This document shows positions 39,558 through 51,032 of a stretch of 64,000 nt of DNA, piece by piece (position 1 is the stretch's first letter; every line of letters begins with the position of its first letter). Made by a program: the position numbers and the translations under genes. Below the pieces are notes generated by a model. It made no database searches, was not told where the DNA came from, and was given only the letters and a program-made list of their open reading frames with translations. This stretch comes from Thereva unica (lineage: Eukaryota > Arthropoda > Insecta > Diptera > Therevidae), in NCBI GenBank assembly GCA_949987705.1, contig OX465282.1, positions 60,695,922 through 60,759,921 of the forward strand, read 5' to 3'.

Positions 39558-40922
39558 CAGGGGTGGGCAAACGGTCGATCGCGATCGACCGGTCGATCGC
39601 GAACAGTTCGACCGTCGCTCACAGACAATTTAAATAATTTTCTAGCTTAATTTCAAATCTGTTAATTTCAAATATGTACTACAAAATTTAGCAGAAGATG
39701 AAACAAGAATTTAAAATTAAACACGTATTTATTTTACTATTGTCGCTACCAATGACATTTTTTTGCAACAGTGTCCATGCCAGTTTAAAAATGTTTGCCA
39801 CATATGGAACGACTTGGTCCCAGGAAAATCTTCTGGAGGTCGTTCAAAAACCTTACTATGTTAAACCACGACGTAAGCTGTGGTTATGCTGCATTATTTC
39901 ACTTAACCCCGAAAGTTTATGTTCAACCATGGACTTTTTGAACGCACCGTAGTTAACTACGAGTTAAAGGAATTTGTTTTCCATAAAATAGTATCCGCTA
40001 TTTCCTTCAATTATTTCGTATGTGTCCATTAATTATTTATTTACAATAATCTCATAAATCCCACTTTGATTTGTTCATGTGTTTAAGAATAAAACAACTG
40101 TCAAGGAGTTGTTTTTATTCTTCTTCTGCTTAACTATAGCTAACCATGCTCCCGACCATGGTTAAAATTTAACTACACCATGGTTCTTCACCAAGGGAGT
40201 TTTTGAACACCTAAAAGTTTTGCTCGTGGTTATTTTGTAGTTAACCACGGAGTTTTTGAATGACAAAAGTTTACCATAGTTAACCATTGTTAACCATAGT
40301 AAGGTTTTTGAACGCACTCCTGATGAGAAGCCCATTCTTACATGTCAGTTGTCGCTCCTATGAGTGCATATGGCTTAGGACATGTTCCCATAAGCTGCAT
40401 GCCGCGAGGCAAAGCTTCAATGTTCTCAGAATGGCCAGAAAAATATATCTGTCTTGACACGAGTTTTCTCTCTTACACGCTCTTGCTACAAAAGTGTCAT
40501 CTCTTGTTCATGCTGCAAAATCACGGAACTATCAAGTTCATTATGGCTCCTACTTAATTGGGCGACTGAAGAAGAGTTGGTGTTGCAAAATTTATAAAAA
40601 ATCAGCAATAAGCAGATGAGCCCCATGTGAACGGTTGACGGTAGCGATGTAACAAATTTTTTGCGATGTAACAAAATTTTTAAAAACTGCACGAAGCCGA
40701 AATCGAGCTTTTGTCGTTCGTTCATTGCAGCTCATTCTTTCATGATCAATAATCTTCAACCGATTTTTGAATTTATTTCATATCCTTTTGGAGAATTCGA
40801 TAACGAAGATAATTCATCAAATCTAGCTCATACTTTTCAATTGAATTCATCGCATCTAGAGTTAGAAATTTTCACAACACAAGAAAATTATTTTTGGAAT
40901 TTATTACCCGAAGAAAAATAAC
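39558..40922 (+). pseudogene. hAT relic (terminus plus transposase-like C-terminal piece)
   Basis: Begins CAGGGGTGGGCAAACGG, a common hAT 5' terminus, followed by nested GATCGCGATCGACC palindromes. At 40661-40921 an 86-codon frame includes NNLQPIFEFISYPF and TTQENYFWNLLPEEK, resembling the region just before the hAT dimerisation domain (FW-LLPEEKYP). The dimerisation motif and right terminus are missing, cut at 40923 by another element. A MITE interrupts it at 39835-40320. Confidence 0.55.
39835..40320. mobile_element. 486-bp MITE with GTTCAAAAACCTTACTATG inverted repeats
   Basis: Left end GGAGGTCGTTCAAAAACC, right end GGTTTTTGAACGCACTCC; about 30 bp pair. GTTAAC(C/T)A(C/T)GG and TTTTTGAACGCAC motifs are repeated inside on both strands. 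The target duplication is unclear. Confidence 0.6.
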
Positions 40923-41060
40923 TAGAGATGCGCCGAATGTTCGGCCGAATATTCGTATTCGGTATATTCGGCGTATTTTTTAATGTTCGTATTCGGCCTA
41001 ATATTCGGTTAGTTTGCCGAATAATTACCGAATATTTAAATAGTATTATTTTAAGAGTTA
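40923..41060 (+). mobile_element. hAT-like terminus (TAGAGATGCGCCGAATG), truncated
   Basis: TAGAGATGCGCCGAATGTTC followed by dense ATTCGG/CCGAAT motifs over 130 bp, like the subterminal repeats of the hAT at 3.9 kb. No right end found. Confidence 0.5.
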
Positions 41061-41227
41061 CATATGTTAAAGAGGCTTTATTCTGGAACCGTACATATGT
41101 AGGTAGTATTTCTCAATGAAATAGACCCTTCTTAAAGTAACCATACATATTTATTCCCGAAATCAAAAATTTCAAAAAAATGAGAATCAGCGCACGAGTC
41201 GACAGAAAAGAGACTGATTTGAAACTA

Positions 41228-41825
41228 GGGGCCAGTTCACGCAATTCGACACTCGACGTCGACATCGACGCTTTATGAAAACGACATTATTTTCAACGAC
41301 GTTGAATTTGGGTTCATGTAAGTCGACGTGTCGATTGTCGTTTTCCCAAAATAATTTCTCCTAAAGGTATGCAAAATCCAAAGAAACCGGTGCACTTTTC
41401 ACATTATCCACAAGGGGGACAAGTTGCAAATAATACTAAAACTTCAATAATGTGAGTAATTAAATTAATTAATTAAACAAATTCATAATAATATTGGAAA
41501 ATCTCAGCTCTGAATTTATTTGTGTACATCTAAATCTTCTTGGAGTAGTTATAATTGTTATTTTTCAACTAATAATTTTTCTTTTTCTGTTGCATTTTGT
41601 TCGTTCAGAACTGTAAAAAGTTTTGTGTAAAATTATTTCTGCTGTGCTCTAATTGGCACCACAACTGGTTTTTAATACAACAATAAATGAATTCGACGCC
41701 AAATCTGGCGTCGAGAAGATTAACGACACTTTTAAAACGTCAAACATAAAACGTCGACTTGCGTGAACCCAAAACGACATTTAACGCGTCGGTTTCAGTC
41801 GACGTCGAATTGCGTGAACTGGCCC
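41228..41825. mobile_element. 598-bp MITE, TIR GGGGCCAGTTCACGCAATTC, TA duplication
   Basis: Left GGGGCCAGTTCACGCAATTC and right GAATTGCGTGAACTGGCCC pair, continuing into GTCGAC-rich subterminal sequence. TA flanks at 41226-41227 and 41826-41827. A partial copy of the left end lies at 48816-48935. Confidence 0.85.
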
Positions 41826-41942
41826 TAGTTTGCAACTGCTTTCGTACGACTGTTCTTGCCCATCGGAAGCAATATCAAGCTTATACTTGCGTACTTGCGT
41901 TGCATTCAGCGGTTCCACGAAATGCGGCGAGTTTTCACATTA

Positions 41943-42130
41943 ACACTTAATTTCGTAGTTTCATTCCGTCCCGACATAACCCAAAAATCTAAGTAACTAG
42001 TGTATGATTGTGTGCGCTATTTCGATTGCGGCAATATAGAAAAAGTTGAAAGTAGACAGACATTTACGTTGCATGCATTCCATTCATGGAATATTCCGTC
42101 AAGTCGCATTTGAATACACACATTGTCTGT
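41943..42130 (+). repeat. third, partial copy of the 31.5/45.7-kb element
   Basis: Matches 46120-46310 with substitutions and a deletion: CCCAAAAATCTAAGTAAC, GTGTGCGCTATTTCGATTGC, GCATGCATTCCATTCATGGA, TCGCATTTGAATACACACA. Confidence 0.75.
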
Positions 42131-42735
42131 CCACCGTATGCAACGCTTGGAAAGGTCACTAGTTTCAGTTGCGTTTAAGTTTATTCAGCCAAAATCTTCG
42201 TGACCACAGAACACCGATTGATGCGAAAAATCAGTTGCGCTTGAGTGTGGACAAAGGTTTTATTTTGGTTGCAAACTGGTTGTGTGCGTGATAATGGTGA
42301 TTTTGAGTTCATACATATGCTTATAATGCTATAATAAAACTCTGTATACCTAGCACACACCCCCTACACCCACGCCAACAATCGATACATTCTCCTTACA
42401 AAAAAACACTTCACAGGCAGCCTCATAAAAATATTCTCTATCCCTTTAAACCATCATTAAAGAGAATCATAAAAAATATAATGGAAGCTCCAAATGTATC
42501 AGCTTATTAACTTCCCAGTATAGGAAGTATGTGTGTGTGTGTGCGTATCATCTTTCAAGGTCCCAGGAGCATTTTAAGCAAAAAATTGGGAGGAAGTATG
42601 TGTGTGTGTGTGCGTACGGATGTGGTCATTTTTTCCTGCACGATATCGCGCGAAACAAAAAAGATATCGACTTCGTTGAGGTGTCGTTCGAAGCGTATTA
42701 ACCGAAATATGATCTGAAAATATTTTCATACAATA
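42131..42735. other. unassigned interval with duplicated GT microsatellite
   Basis: TATGTGTGTGTGTGTGCGTA occurs at about 42527 and 42597, each preceded by GAAG. No gene. Confidence 0.5.
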
Positions 42736-42741
42736 CTTGCT

Positions 42742-43059
42742 TTACTGGCCAGATGCAAATTGGTCTTCTAAATTAGGCATGGGATAAGGTTGTCTAACTG
42801 TGACTTTATTCAGTCGTCTGTAATCAACGCATAGACAATTTTTACTATCTTTTTCAACGAGAACAATAGGCGATGAGTATTCTGATTCTGCCAGACGGAC
42901 GATCTTATTTTTAATTAAATCGGCAACCATTTCTTGTACTATTTTCCTTTTTGAGTAGGGAATGCGATAAGGTTTAGCGTATATTTGCTCGTTGGACATA
43001 AGGTTAATTTTCATTTTTATGGTTGGACACTTTCCTAATTCATCTATTGATTCGGCAAA
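42742..43059 (-). pseudogene. Ty3/gypsy RT fragment, second copy, in minus orientation
   Basis: Nearly identical to 27265-27560: KMKINLMSNEQIYAKPYRIP through MPNLEDQFASGQ. It is joined head-to-head at about 43059 to the plus-strand integrase part of the same family (shared GGCAAA/ACAAGA at the joint). Catalytic RT motifs are absent. Confidence 0.85.
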
Positions 43060-44804
43060 TACAAGACCCGAAGTTACAGCATATAATGGCCCTTTTGAAG
43101 GGAACGGAACAAGATGATCAAGTGAATCAATATGCTAAAGAATCATCGATTATATCGGAGAAAAATAATGAAAATAAGCTAGTATTACCTAAGAACATTC
43201 GATGGAAAATTTTAGAATCTTGTCATGATCGACTTGGTCATGTCGGGAAGACGTTAGAGCGTATAAAAGCGTACTATTGGTTCCCAAGGATGCGTAAATA
43301 TTGTAAAGAATATCTTGGTAGCTGCATAGACTGCTGTTATAATAAATTAAAGAAAGGGAAACCTGAAGATCAACTACATCTCTATGACATTGAACCAGTT
43401 CCATTCAGAAGGCTACACTTAGATCATCTCGGTCCCTTCGTAAGAAGCAAATCAGGAAATGTCTATATTCTAGTTGTAACGGATGCCTTCAGTAAATATA
43501 ATGTGATAAAAGCTGTCAGGAATACCAAAACTACTGGAGTAATTAAGGTTGTTAATGAGCTGATTAGTTATTTTGGACTCCCAAAAGCAGTGATCACTAT
43601 AGAGGCACCGCCTTCACATCCAGGCCATTCGAACAATATTAGCTGCGTTCCTTTTCTGCTAATTTTTACTATTTTTTACACTTGCGTACTAGCAGCTACA
43701 CTTGCTGTTATAAACGAGTATATAGCACTTGCAATTACACAATTGAAACCCGCTAGGAGGAAAGCGGCCATTTCGAGTCTATTGTGAATTATTTTCACTT
43801 ACGCCATTACCCGCTAGATGGCTTTTATTTGTGTCGAGCTGATTTGCTCATATAAAAACATCCATAAATAAAACTTCAGTCGTATAATTATCAAAAATTA
43901 TTATCTTTCGTTTTACTTTAGAGATTATCGCATTAATTTCTCCATTGTGTCACAAATTCTTCTTTTAAGAATTTTTTATTTGTAAAGTTTAAAGTACCTA
44001 ACGTCAAAAATTTCAAGTGAGATTCTACTCAAATCAGAAAATTTTGCGTTCCTTTTCTGCTCTGCTCATAAGTACCTACTAAATAGTAGAAAAGGAACGC
44101 AGCTATTGTGACAGATGTGAAATTAGACATATTAAAGTGGCTGTTCGAATGCCGCGGGCAAACGGTCAGGTGGAAAGAGTTCATCAAAGCATTTTGACTT
44201 ACCTTCGTACTTCAGTGAAAGAAAGTAGAAATTGGGATGAGAAAATTCATGAGCTGCAATGGGTTCTGAATTCTCAAAAGAATCAAACAACGAAATTTTC
44301 ACCAAATGAAATAGTTTTCAATTTTAATCTAAGAGATGTTGTATCAAACATGTTGACTGCAGATATATACAAGATGCCGAAATATCAATAGATTCTACGA
44401 ACATCAATAAATCGGATATCGCTGCTGGAAATATAAGAAAGGAACAAGAAAGATGGAAGAAAAGATTTGATGGTTAACATAGGAAACCTAAAGTTTATCA
44501 ACCTGGTGATTTGGTGGTAATCGAAGCAGAAGCTCCAGCTACTGGTGAAAGCCGAAAACTATATCCTAAATTCAAAAGATCTTATGTCATAAGAAAAGCT
44601 TTGGATTTCGATCGCTATATGATTGAGGACCTGGATGTACTAGTGGTTACTGGAAGAAAATTTTCATCAGTGCATTCGTCAGAAAAGTTAAAATCATGGT
44701 GTCAGTCAGCTCCAATTTTAGAAGAAGGAAGTAGTAGTGACGACGAAATCGAAGACCATTCCGATAGTCAGGAAGGGCCGAGCTGTCAAACGAATAATAA
44801 GTAA
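43060..44804 (+). pseudogene. Ty3/gypsy integrase, interrupted and frameshifted
   Basis: Plus-strand 3' half of the gypsy element: HHCC zinc region (CHDRLGHVGKTLERI ... CIDCC), core strand with first Asp (LHLDHLGPFVRSKSGNVYIL), FSKYNVIKAV, then a lost base at about 43597 that destroys the frame exactly at the second catalytic Asp. A 464-bp insertion follows. The core resumes at about 44105 with VRMPRANGQVERVHQSILTY (catalytic Glu in the ANGQVERVH motif) and the C-terminal region (KVYQPGDLVVIEAEAPATGE, KRSYVIRKALDFDRYMIEDL) in further frames. Stops at about 44391 and 44476 add to the damage. Ends at the LTR. Confidence 0.9.
43641..44104. mobile_element. 464-bp MITE, TIR AGCTGCGTTCCTTTTCTGCT, 3-bp duplication ATT
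   Basis: Left AGCTGCGTTCCTTTTCTGCT, right AGAAAAGGAACGCAGCT. ATT at 43638-43640 and 44105-44107; removing it restores the gypsy integrase reading. A 3-bp duplication suggests a Harbinger-type partner. The 49-codon frame inside has no family. Confidence 0.8.
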
Positions 44805-45057
44805 AACACTTAACGTTATTACGATTGAGTGTTTCCTGAAGTAAAGAAGAAGATATTTTTTTATATCGGGTAGCGTTGATTTTAATTAAGGATTCTCCGA
44901 AAACGTAGGCAGGCAGGGAAGACGTTTGAGGACAGGAATCTAGTTTTTGTTTAATTTTAATTATTTATGAAATTTTGGATATTTTAAATAAACTATTTCA
45001 ATTCTAGCTTCGAGAATTTTAAATAGAAACCTTTGCTATTCTAAACTGTACGCGACA
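44800..45057 (+). repeat. Ty3/gypsy 3' LTR (plus orientation)
   Basis: About 258 bp matching the LTR at 29312-29570 in inverse orientation with a few differences. Starts at the pol stop codon (AGTAAAACACTTAACG) and ends CTGTACGCGACA. Contains the AATAAA-like TTTAAATAAACT signal. Confidence 0.85.
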
Positions 45058-45671
45058 AATGTATTGTAGATAAAATTCACTTGTTAGAGAAAAACAAGTT
45101 TTCACGCGTTTGTTTTGCGTGAAAAATGTTTCGTTAAGTTCTTCCGCTCCCTTCCCTCTCTCATCTATAAAACCGGTTTTACTTGCCATGAATATGCACC
45201 GTGTGAATAGGCCCATTTGTAGTTATATCGACAAGAGCTGATTTTTTGTTGTTTTGTGGGTTTTAAAGGAAAAGAGTATGGAAAATGCTGTGTTTCAAAT
45301 ATATGGTAGCGATTTTGATCAGAAATTTACTATAATTGAAAATTAACACGATTTATAATATGCAACTATTAATAGCCAAGCCAATAAATAATATTCATGC
45401 AATTTAATAATTTTAAACTGTGAAGTCTTTTCGAATACACACATCATTAAGTCTTTTCGAATACACACATTATTAAGCTGACGTGTGTTTCTTGCGTACC
45501 TTATAGTTGGGCCTTAAGTGTGTGGACAACATGACACGCACGCTTATCCTGAGAAATCATGTGGCTAAGACCGACAGTTTTCCTTTGGCATCGGCCACAT
45601 ACTAGAAATTGTACCCACGCGCAATCCTGTCGCTTGGTTCGCGGTGGTTATGTGGTGTTTGATTAAAAAAA
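45058..45671. other. interval with repeats shared with 29.9-30.1 kb
   Basis: GTGTGAATAGGCCCA, TTATAGTTGGGCCTT and CGGTGGTTATGTGGTG occur here. TCTTTTCGAATACACACAT is tandem at 45426 and 45454. No gene. Confidence 0.45.
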
Positions 45672-47500
45672 TAAGAGTGTGCTTAAGACCACACTTTAGA
45701 AGTAAAACTTTTGTGCCCAACGGCTAGTAATATGCAATAGATATAGTGGAAAGTCTGTCGGATCTATAGTACGCTTGAAAAAATTCAGGCCAACGACTGA
45801 TGCAGGAAGAATAGTGACGAATCTACTGACGGACTTGATACAAATACTATTTGAAAATATCAATATTTATGAATTTCTATTTACATTAAAACCTAAAAGT
45901 AACCGAGTAAAAATAAATTTTAATGGCTAATTTTCTTAAAAGCATACACGCTAGGTGCACCGTAGCATATAAGTGCGCATCCCACACGGGTATGCACGCT
46001 TCCGCCACAGGCATGGATACTACCGCCACAGGCACGAAAATCTAAACATTCACCTCATGGAAGTAAGCTGGTGACATATGCACATGCATTCAGAGGTTCA
46101 TAAAATTGCATGGTTTTTTTCCGTCCTGGCTTTCACACATAGCCCGAAAATCTAAGTAACGAGTGCATGCAAGGTGCATGTGTTTGTTGTGTATACTTGT
46201 GTGTGCTATTTCGAATGCGGCATTACAGAAAAAGTTAAAAGTAGTCCGACCTTTGCGTGGCATGCATTCCATTCATGGAACATTCCGTCAGGTCGCATTT
46301 GAATACACACACTTCTATATTATTTATCAACGAATTGAACGCATGTACGCTTGGATATGTCGCCAACTGTATGCATGCTCCGCTCCCGCTACATTCATGA
46401 TCATTAATAATTGCATCCGCATCGGCAGAGACTATTCCAAACCCGAGTAAAACATTTTTTCAAACCAAACGATGTACGGATAGTTTCAGCCCTTTACTAT
46501 TATCCCTTATCATAAAATTGCTTTGTTATAAATCAACCACTTTTGAATATAAATATTGCAAAAAATATATTTTATTGGATTGTTTTTGATTATAATTAAA
46601 ATTATCGCGAAAATCCTTAAAAAAGGGAGTTTTTAAGCATATTTAAAGGTGACATGCATATTTTAAGACTGTGGGACCCCGACAGTGTAATGTTTTGACA
46701 TTAAACGATTCGTCGATTTGTGCAAGTTAAAAAATTGTAATTTAAAAAGGGGAAAGGTCCAGCACATCTCACCAAAGGGGAAGTGGGTGCCAATTTTAAA
46801 ACAAGAGCACCTCACACATTTAATTCACCACTCCCTTTTGGTATTCTAAGCACCCAAACCACTGGACATATGGTTTTAACAGCTTCGGTTTTATCAATTG
46901 AAGCGTGCAAAAAGTATTTTATATTGGAGACAATAACAAAATAAACGTAAGAAAGATGTATTGTTCATTTGTTCTTTCATTTTTTCATATTTGTTTACAT
47001 CGTTTGGCATTTGAAGATAGTCTCAAGTACTTATACCGTAACTTCCCGGCAGTGCTACATGTTTGGCCACACCAAAAAGCAGATCCACTTGCTCAGGCTG
47101 CGCCGAAAATTCTTGTCGTATATTCCGCTTCCAACATGTCAGTCAACTCCAAAGTGTCCGCGGCATAAGCCCGGCCAGTGACCAAACCACAAGAAAAATC
47201 TCAAATAATTCACCTCTACATAATGGTGAATTTGTATTTCTATAATGAGATAAAGCAAAGTCTGGGCGACAACGTAGCTAACATGCCAGAAAATTTATGC
47301 AGTAAGGCAGAGTGTATTTTAACTGTTGCACACACAGCCCCGAGTTTCTTCGTCTCTTGTACCCCGTCCGCCCCATTTCCCATCGTTATACGAAAGTTCT
47401 GACGATTTTTCATGTGTGAGAGCGTTACGCGAATGAAATTGATTCACTTTCATGTAAAATTTTGAAGCAAACGTCCCTAAAGAAGTTTTACTTCAAAAAA
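45672..47500 (+). mobile_element. unnamed ~1.83-kb element, copy B
   Basis: Starts GAGTGTGCTTAAGACCACAC, ends CCTAAAGAAGTTTTACTTCA. It is the inverse of 31507-33642. Flanking sequence (GGTTATGTGGTGTTTGATTA on the left, ATGTTGAGTATTTCATGTTG on the right) looks like one contiguous stretch at 51425-51470, so the insertion site can be inferred. A frame at 47178-47402 has no recognised family. Confidence 0.7.
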
Positions 47501-47845
47501 TGTTGAGTATTTCATGTTGTGCGGTAATTAATAAAAATTTAAGTGCAGAAAAATGTTAAAGAAAGTGCTAAAGTTATTATTTTGATTGCCAATTAAATTG
47601 GGGCATATTCAGTGCATTTATAAACAATAACTTTAGCACTTTCTTTCACATTTTCTGCACTTATATCTTAACTAATTACACCATTATGAAGATGCTATTC
47701 ACTTCAAAATCACTGGAAATTCGATTACCACTGTTGGCCCACTGTAAGATACTAAAAAATTTCACATAACACCCGGACCCGGGCCACCGACTAACACATG
47801 CAAAACTGGTGTTCATGGCTTGTAATTATAGAAGGTTGTGCAAAA
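47501..47845. repeat. part of a palindromic element, second copy of the 51-52 kb family
   Basis: ATGTTGAGTATTTCATGTTG, then GCAGAAAAATGTTAAAGAAAG and its complement CTTTCTTTCACATTTTCTGC near 47640, then TTATAGAAGGTTGTGC at 47820, corresponding to 51448-51480, 51725-51745 and 52158-52172. A hairpin loop part is shortened here. Confidence 0.75.
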
Positions 47846-49409
47846 TCCCATTAAAATCAAAAGCAAAGAAGTTTCGTGCTTCGGAAAGCGATGTTGCGAG
47901 TGTGGTTTTATTAAAAATAAGAGTTATTTCATCAAAATAAAAATCGTACAACAATACAAAAAGTTCCCAAAATAAGTGTCGTAAGTCAGCAATTTAAATA
48001 TACATACATATATGTTACTAATAGGATTTGCGGGATTTATGTTGGTTAGGAGGAACAAAGTGTCAAAATTCCTTTAATAACGAGGAAAACAAGTGTTTCG
48101 TGCCGCGGGGTCTTTTATTAATGAAAGTTTTTTGTTAAAAATAACAGTTTTTTTATAATGATTAAACGTACATAACATCAATTTGCCGCGATTTTTGCAG
48201 TCATGATAAAATTTTCGTTTGGACTTTGTTACTTAAGTATCCAAAATTGTTCTCTGGGAGCATGGTGTCACATGAAGGACCAGCCAGTTCCAGTTTTAAA
48301 GCAAAATGAGAAAATGAAGATAAGTTGAAACAAATATTTTGCTAAAAATTCCCAATTTTTTTTATAAATTTATTTTTAGCGGTAGTTCCTACCTCCAGGT
48401 AGGTAAGATAGACACCGAATGAAAGTTGAAATAACATTCATTAAAGCAGAAAGTCAGGGATGCAATTACACTTATTATTTACATTATTAACACAACCTTG
48501 TAATGTGTAGTAAATGACGTCCATAACTTTTTATTGTTGATGTAGTTGTTCTTTTTTATTGTTACTAGCAAAGGCTTTAACCATGAATCTTTAATGTGAT
48601 CCATCATAATTTTTGTTTTTTATTTGGTTGAAGAAGACTTATTTATTCCCATAATCGCACATAACCGTACTCCGCACAGTTTGACAGCTAAATTGAAGTG
48701 TCATTATGCTTTTATTGTGAGTGTGAGAGCCTGTAAATATAGAAGGCTTGAGCTCGAGGAAAAATAGCAATCGTTTCTACATCTTTTCCAATTGTAATTC
48801 AGAAAGCGTCAATTGTAATTCAGGGGCCAGTTCACGAAATTCGACACTTGACGTCGACATCGACGTTTTATGAAAACGACATTAATTTCTACGTCGTTGA
48901 ATTTGGTTGGGTTCACGTAAGTTGACGCATTGATTATGGGTAAATTCAAAAACTAATCACTGCCGCATCCCTGCAGAATTCAGCCACAGACTTCAAATCC
49001 AAGGGCCTTCGCCGAATTAAAGCGTAGTGAAATTCGTTTTGTATGAGTGTCTACGCTTTGGTAGTTGTTTGTACACTACAAGCGTAAAAACCGAGTGGAA
49101 TAGAGGAGGGGCAAGAGCGAGTTCAAATGATGAGTTATCTAAAATAAAATCTTGCTCCCAGAAATGAACTTTTTACACGGCGTCACTCCGAAAGCGAATC
49201 AGCTGATCCCCCTGAATTTTGCGTTGGGTTAGTTAATGTAAACAAAGAAATTCAAGCAAGTAAAATTTACATTTTTTGGACTATTTATCACAGTGATTCA
49301 CATATTTATTAATGTAAATATCTAATATATGTGTTTAGGAACTATTTTATTTAGCACTTCCTTTATTTATTCCTACATACACAAACTGCACACTTCATTG
49401 TTCTTTTTT
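47846..49409. other. unassigned interval with a partial MITE
   Basis: 48816-48935 repeats the left end of the 41.2-kb MITE (GGGGCCAGTTCACGAAATTC). Nothing else recognisable; no gene. Confidence 0.5.
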
Positions 49410-50759
49410 GACATGAATATGTCTTATCCCTGGGGTCTATTTGAAAGAATGTGCGGAGACGAAAATCGTTACCATGACTCATTACTGTTTAGCATACTTT
49501 TAGGATAAATTTTAGAAGCAAATTAAATTTATATTTAATTCTGCATATTTTTAGGTGAAAATATTATCGAAAGCTTTCTTAAGGTTAGAAAATTTTCGAG
49601 ACATTTCTTTTGACATGAATATTTGTCGTTTTGCCAAAATGACTGTTTCGAGCACATACATTAACAAGGAGCTAAGCTCGCAGCTTTTTTGCGTCCAATA
49701 TCATAGCAGCTTTTTTTTGTTCAATCGCTGCGAGTTCTTGTTCCAAGAGTGAGAAAAAGTGTCCAGGATTTTTTACTTTGTGTGAGATTTTTTAAACAGC
49801 TTATGGGGCCCATCCAACTAGTTGTCCAAACTGAGTTGTGTAAAAAGTTGTTCTTTTGCCACAAACGCTTCAACTGAGTTGATATTTCAACTGTCAATTC
49901 GATATTTTATAGGCAATTTGAAAGTTAAATGAAATTGTAGAAAACCCGCGACTAAGTTTTATAATAATAAAAATTGGAGAAAGATGATTTTTTAGATTAA
50001 TTATAATTGTTTTTAATTATTAATATGAATATTTATATTTTTCAAAATATAAATTAAATTCTAAAAGTATAAATTATGAAAATAATTTAATAATATGTGA
50101 ACTTTCATAATTTAAATTAAAAATAATGCAAAATAAACTTGCAAAAAAATATATTCTTCGAATTCAGACTTAATTCATCCAAGTAGTTTGCCAAACTGCA
50201 ATACACACAGTGCGACTAGTTGCCCAAACTCTAAACCCCGCCCTCATAAAATTAAAAGATTTTGATTTATCCCAACTGAAACCCCAACTGTCAAATCAGT
50301 TTGCCAACTGCCCCACACACGATGCGATTCAGTGACAACACAACTCAGTTAGGACAACTAGTTGGCCTGTGGATGGGCCCCATTAGAAAAGGTGTGCTTG
50401 AGTCGTCCGTCGCGCGATATTTTTGTGTTTTCGAAGCGGGGCTGAATCAGAATCGATATCAGGAAATTTTCTTACTACGCAGTTTGCGGATTGAGTGTGG
50501 TGCGGCCGCGGCGCGTTTAGAATTTTTGCAAAAGCACAATTTTTTTATTTTGAACGATTTCGTTTCGTGTGTTTGTATTCTGTTACATTGTGGAAAAGGA
50601 TAAGGTGGTTGAAGGGTATGTATTGAAGCGAGCAAGATATATATTGCTGTGTGCATTCCTTTCGACCCCCTCCAGGGGTTCTTTCCAATAAGAACAAGAA
50701 GGTGATTTCCAATAAGAACAAGAAACAAATAGACCCCAGGGATAAGACATATTCATGTC
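49410..50759. repeat. 34-bp perfect inverted repeats 1.3 kb apart
   Basis: GACATGAATATGTCTTATCC and the next 14 bp (to 49443) are exactly complementary to 50726-50759. They enclose the 49804-50382 MITE. No transposase; the ends of a deleted element or an old hairpin. Confidence 0.7.
49804..50382. mobile_element. 579-bp MITE, TIR TGGGGCCCATCC, duplication TTA
   Basis: Left TGGGGCCCATCCAACTAGTT and right AACTAGTTGGCCTGTGGATG GGCCCCA pair. TTA at 49801-49803 and 50383-50385. CAACT(G/C)AGTT and TTTGCCAACTG motifs recur inside. The TTA target suggests Harbinger-type mobilisation. Confidence 0.85.
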
Positions 50760-51032
50760 TACTGTGCCATCGAGAAGCCATGGCACTTCCCGTCTTTTTT
50801 TTTTAATTTTTTTTTATCAAATCACTAAAGAACTAATCACTGATAATCCTGTATAGTTTAAAGTAATAAATTACAATTTTTTCCACTTTTTACCACAAAA
50901 ATATAACGAAAACAATCCCGAATCTATTCCGCGCCATATAAATTCTAACCAAATGCCAGATTTTTAGGACCGACTTCAGCTATGGTTGTATTAGTTGAAG
51001 AGAGAACTTCATGGCCTGTAGCGGAGTAGGCT

